Shown here: piece by piece, positions 62,723 to 64,000 of the stretch
How the letters are laid out: each line of letters starts with the position of its first letter
How positions within the stretch are numbered: the first letter of the stretch is position 1
Assembly (NCBI GenBank): GCA_036365515.1
Contig: CM070873.1
Location: 230,329,876 to 230,393,875 of the forward strand
Length of the DNA: 64,000 bases
Reading direction: 5' to 3'
Source: Torymus aiolomorphi
Lineage: Eukaryota > Arthropoda > Insecta > Hymenoptera > Torymidae
Notes under the pieces: generated by a model
The model's database searches: none
Seen by the model: only the letters and a program-made list of their open reading frames with translations
What the model was told of the DNA's origin: nothing
Position numbers and translations under genes: made by a program

Positions 62723-64000
62723 AACCGCTGCCAATTCATTGGCAAGATGCTTCCTCAAACTAATTCATCGATTCCATTTTTAAAATTTAAAAAAACAAAA
62801 GTAAATTTTTCACAACAAAACTTTATTAATAAATAAAACTGTTTTCTTTGTGGTTCTTAGTTGTTTGTTAAACAATTTGACTGAATATAAAAAATATCTT
62901 TTTTGTTTTTTCATTTATGTATCCTATAAAGAAATATCCTTTAAAGAAATACATTAGTTTGAGAAAGAAAAGTATGTATTGGCAATAATCTAATAAATAT
63001 TTGTTTTGAAACAGGTATTTAACTACTATCCTGCTCGACTTAGTGGTTTAAAGTTAATCCATCATTGTAGCAATCATACAAATATAATAACTTAGTTATA
63101 CTTCTTAACAAAAGACAACGAATCGTTTTGAAATTTAACAGAGAGGAAGTTTTTTTCATATTTAACAATCGATATTTTTATGAAATATTTTTATGAAATT
63201 TTTACGAAATTCATATTTTGAAAGTCAATTATTATCGTTGATAATTTTAAGAAGTTGATGGCCTTGTTACTACCAACTCAGTGTTTATTATAGTGAAATG
63301 TTTGTGTTTTTTAATTAATATGTCGACATTTCGGACATTTGTTTTCTATATGTCCCTCTTCAGGAATCATAATTAATATGAAGTCAAATGTATGTTAGCG
63401 GGAGACAATCCGCTCGTCTATTATCGTTGCCCTAGTATATGTTGCCGCCGGACTCAATCTGAAATTACTTTCTCGGGGATATGCCCTAGTACACAATAAT
63501 TATTTTATTTATATATGATGTACAAATTAAATAGAACTATTGCATATTTTGCTCTAAAACTTTATATTTGTGTTTTGAGGCTAATTTGGAATGAGTAAAA
63601 AAATTTTGACCAACATAACCTCTTGAAATTTTAACACAATGTTGTACTCGATAAGTGTAATAAGTGGTAACAATTTTGAGTCAATCAATCGAATATTCGT
63701 TTTAAAAATACAAATATAAGAAATTTATACAAAAATTTTAACCTCAAATAACTTTGGTCACAACGGTCAGATTTTTTTCGGCAAAGAACAGAATCCTTAG
63801 ACATAAAAAAGCTAATTCTCTGCCAAATTTCAAAACGATTCATTGACTTTTACTCCTGTTATCGTAAAGGAAAGAAAACGCACTTGTTTTCAAAAATAAT
63901 TTTTTTCTCAGAAACAAATCAACATAACCTCTTGAAATTTTAACACAATGTTGTACTCGATAAGTGTAATAAGTGGTAAAAATTTTGTGTGATAATAGTT
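62723..64000 (+). mobile_element. Divergent R-type element running off the window
   Basis: Starts AAACCGCTGCCAATTCATTG with GCTTCCTCAAAC shortly after, as in R. The body differs but has the same architecture: two ~310-bp head-to-tail units, each starting near CAACATAACCTCTTGAAATT (63613 and 63922). They contain a CTCAAATAACTTTGG motif and a TTTACTCCTGTTATCGT motif equivalent to those of R. The 3' end lies beyond the window. Confidence 0.65.

Overview
The window is eukaryotic nuclear DNA, most likely from an insect. The evidence is a GT-AG intron, an arthropod-type TATA/Inr promoter, AATAAA poly(A) signals, abundant (GA)n, (CT)n, (AC)n, (GT)n and (TA)n microsatellites, and dense, mutually nested transposable elements. 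A parasitoid wasp is a reasonable guess, because divergent ankyrin genes with a C-EE-MK type tail are common there, but nothing in the sequence fixes the species. Most predicted open frames are low-complexity or repeat translations. I support one apparently intact protein gene.

Layout. 1-6.7 kb: GC/CpG-rich blocks with microsatellites, a perfect 92-bp palindrome and AT-rich spacers, without a convincing gene. 7.0-10.1 kb: triplicated end of repeat family R, then a repeat block (family C) with a paralogue at 33.4-37.8 kb. 10.7-15.9 kb: tandem repeats leading into a 3.7-kb foldback element (F1). 16-17.8 kb: an R-like end, a hairpin and a TTAA-flanked MITE. 18.0-29.3 kb: a hAT-like element (also present uninterrupted at 58.0-59.1 kb) split by a 9.9-kb insertion with TTAA at both junctions. 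That insertion carries R elements, a 1-kb MITE, a truncated non-LTR retrotransposon and the two-exon ankyrin gene (22.7-24.3 kb) with its own promoter. 29.3-32.2 kb: GC-rich sequence, then a small broken CxxC zinc-ribbon-like frame and a U2-snRNA-like scrap. 33.4-37.8 kb: second family C block, holding a 1.18-kb palindromic element with its empty site 1.4 kb away and exon fragments of an RNA polymerase III subunit 2 (RPC2) gene. 38.0-40.7 kb: second foldback element (F2). 41-43.7 kb: an R element inserted into an older R element. 43.7-49.6 kb: GC-rich islands and AT-rich spacers. 49.6-55.3 kb: a 5.7-kb region bounded by ~56-bp terminal inverted repeats, enclosing a TTAA-flanked hairpin MITE, a decayed Polinton/Maverick integrase, nested MITEs and a CACTA-like transposase fragment. 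55.3-64 kb: GC islands, more R copies, the intact hAT-like element, a 233-bp (TA)n tract, a candidate CRE/TATA promoter and a divergent R-type element running off the end.

The repeats can be placed in relative order because several have intact or paralogous empty sites within the window (2-bp duplications for the CCCTGGTRGAAA elements and the 1.18-kb palindrome; TTAA for three others). The ankyrin gene is the only candidate for organismal function. It lies inside a large nested insertion, so it is either a cargo gene or a host-type gene carried there with flanking DNA.
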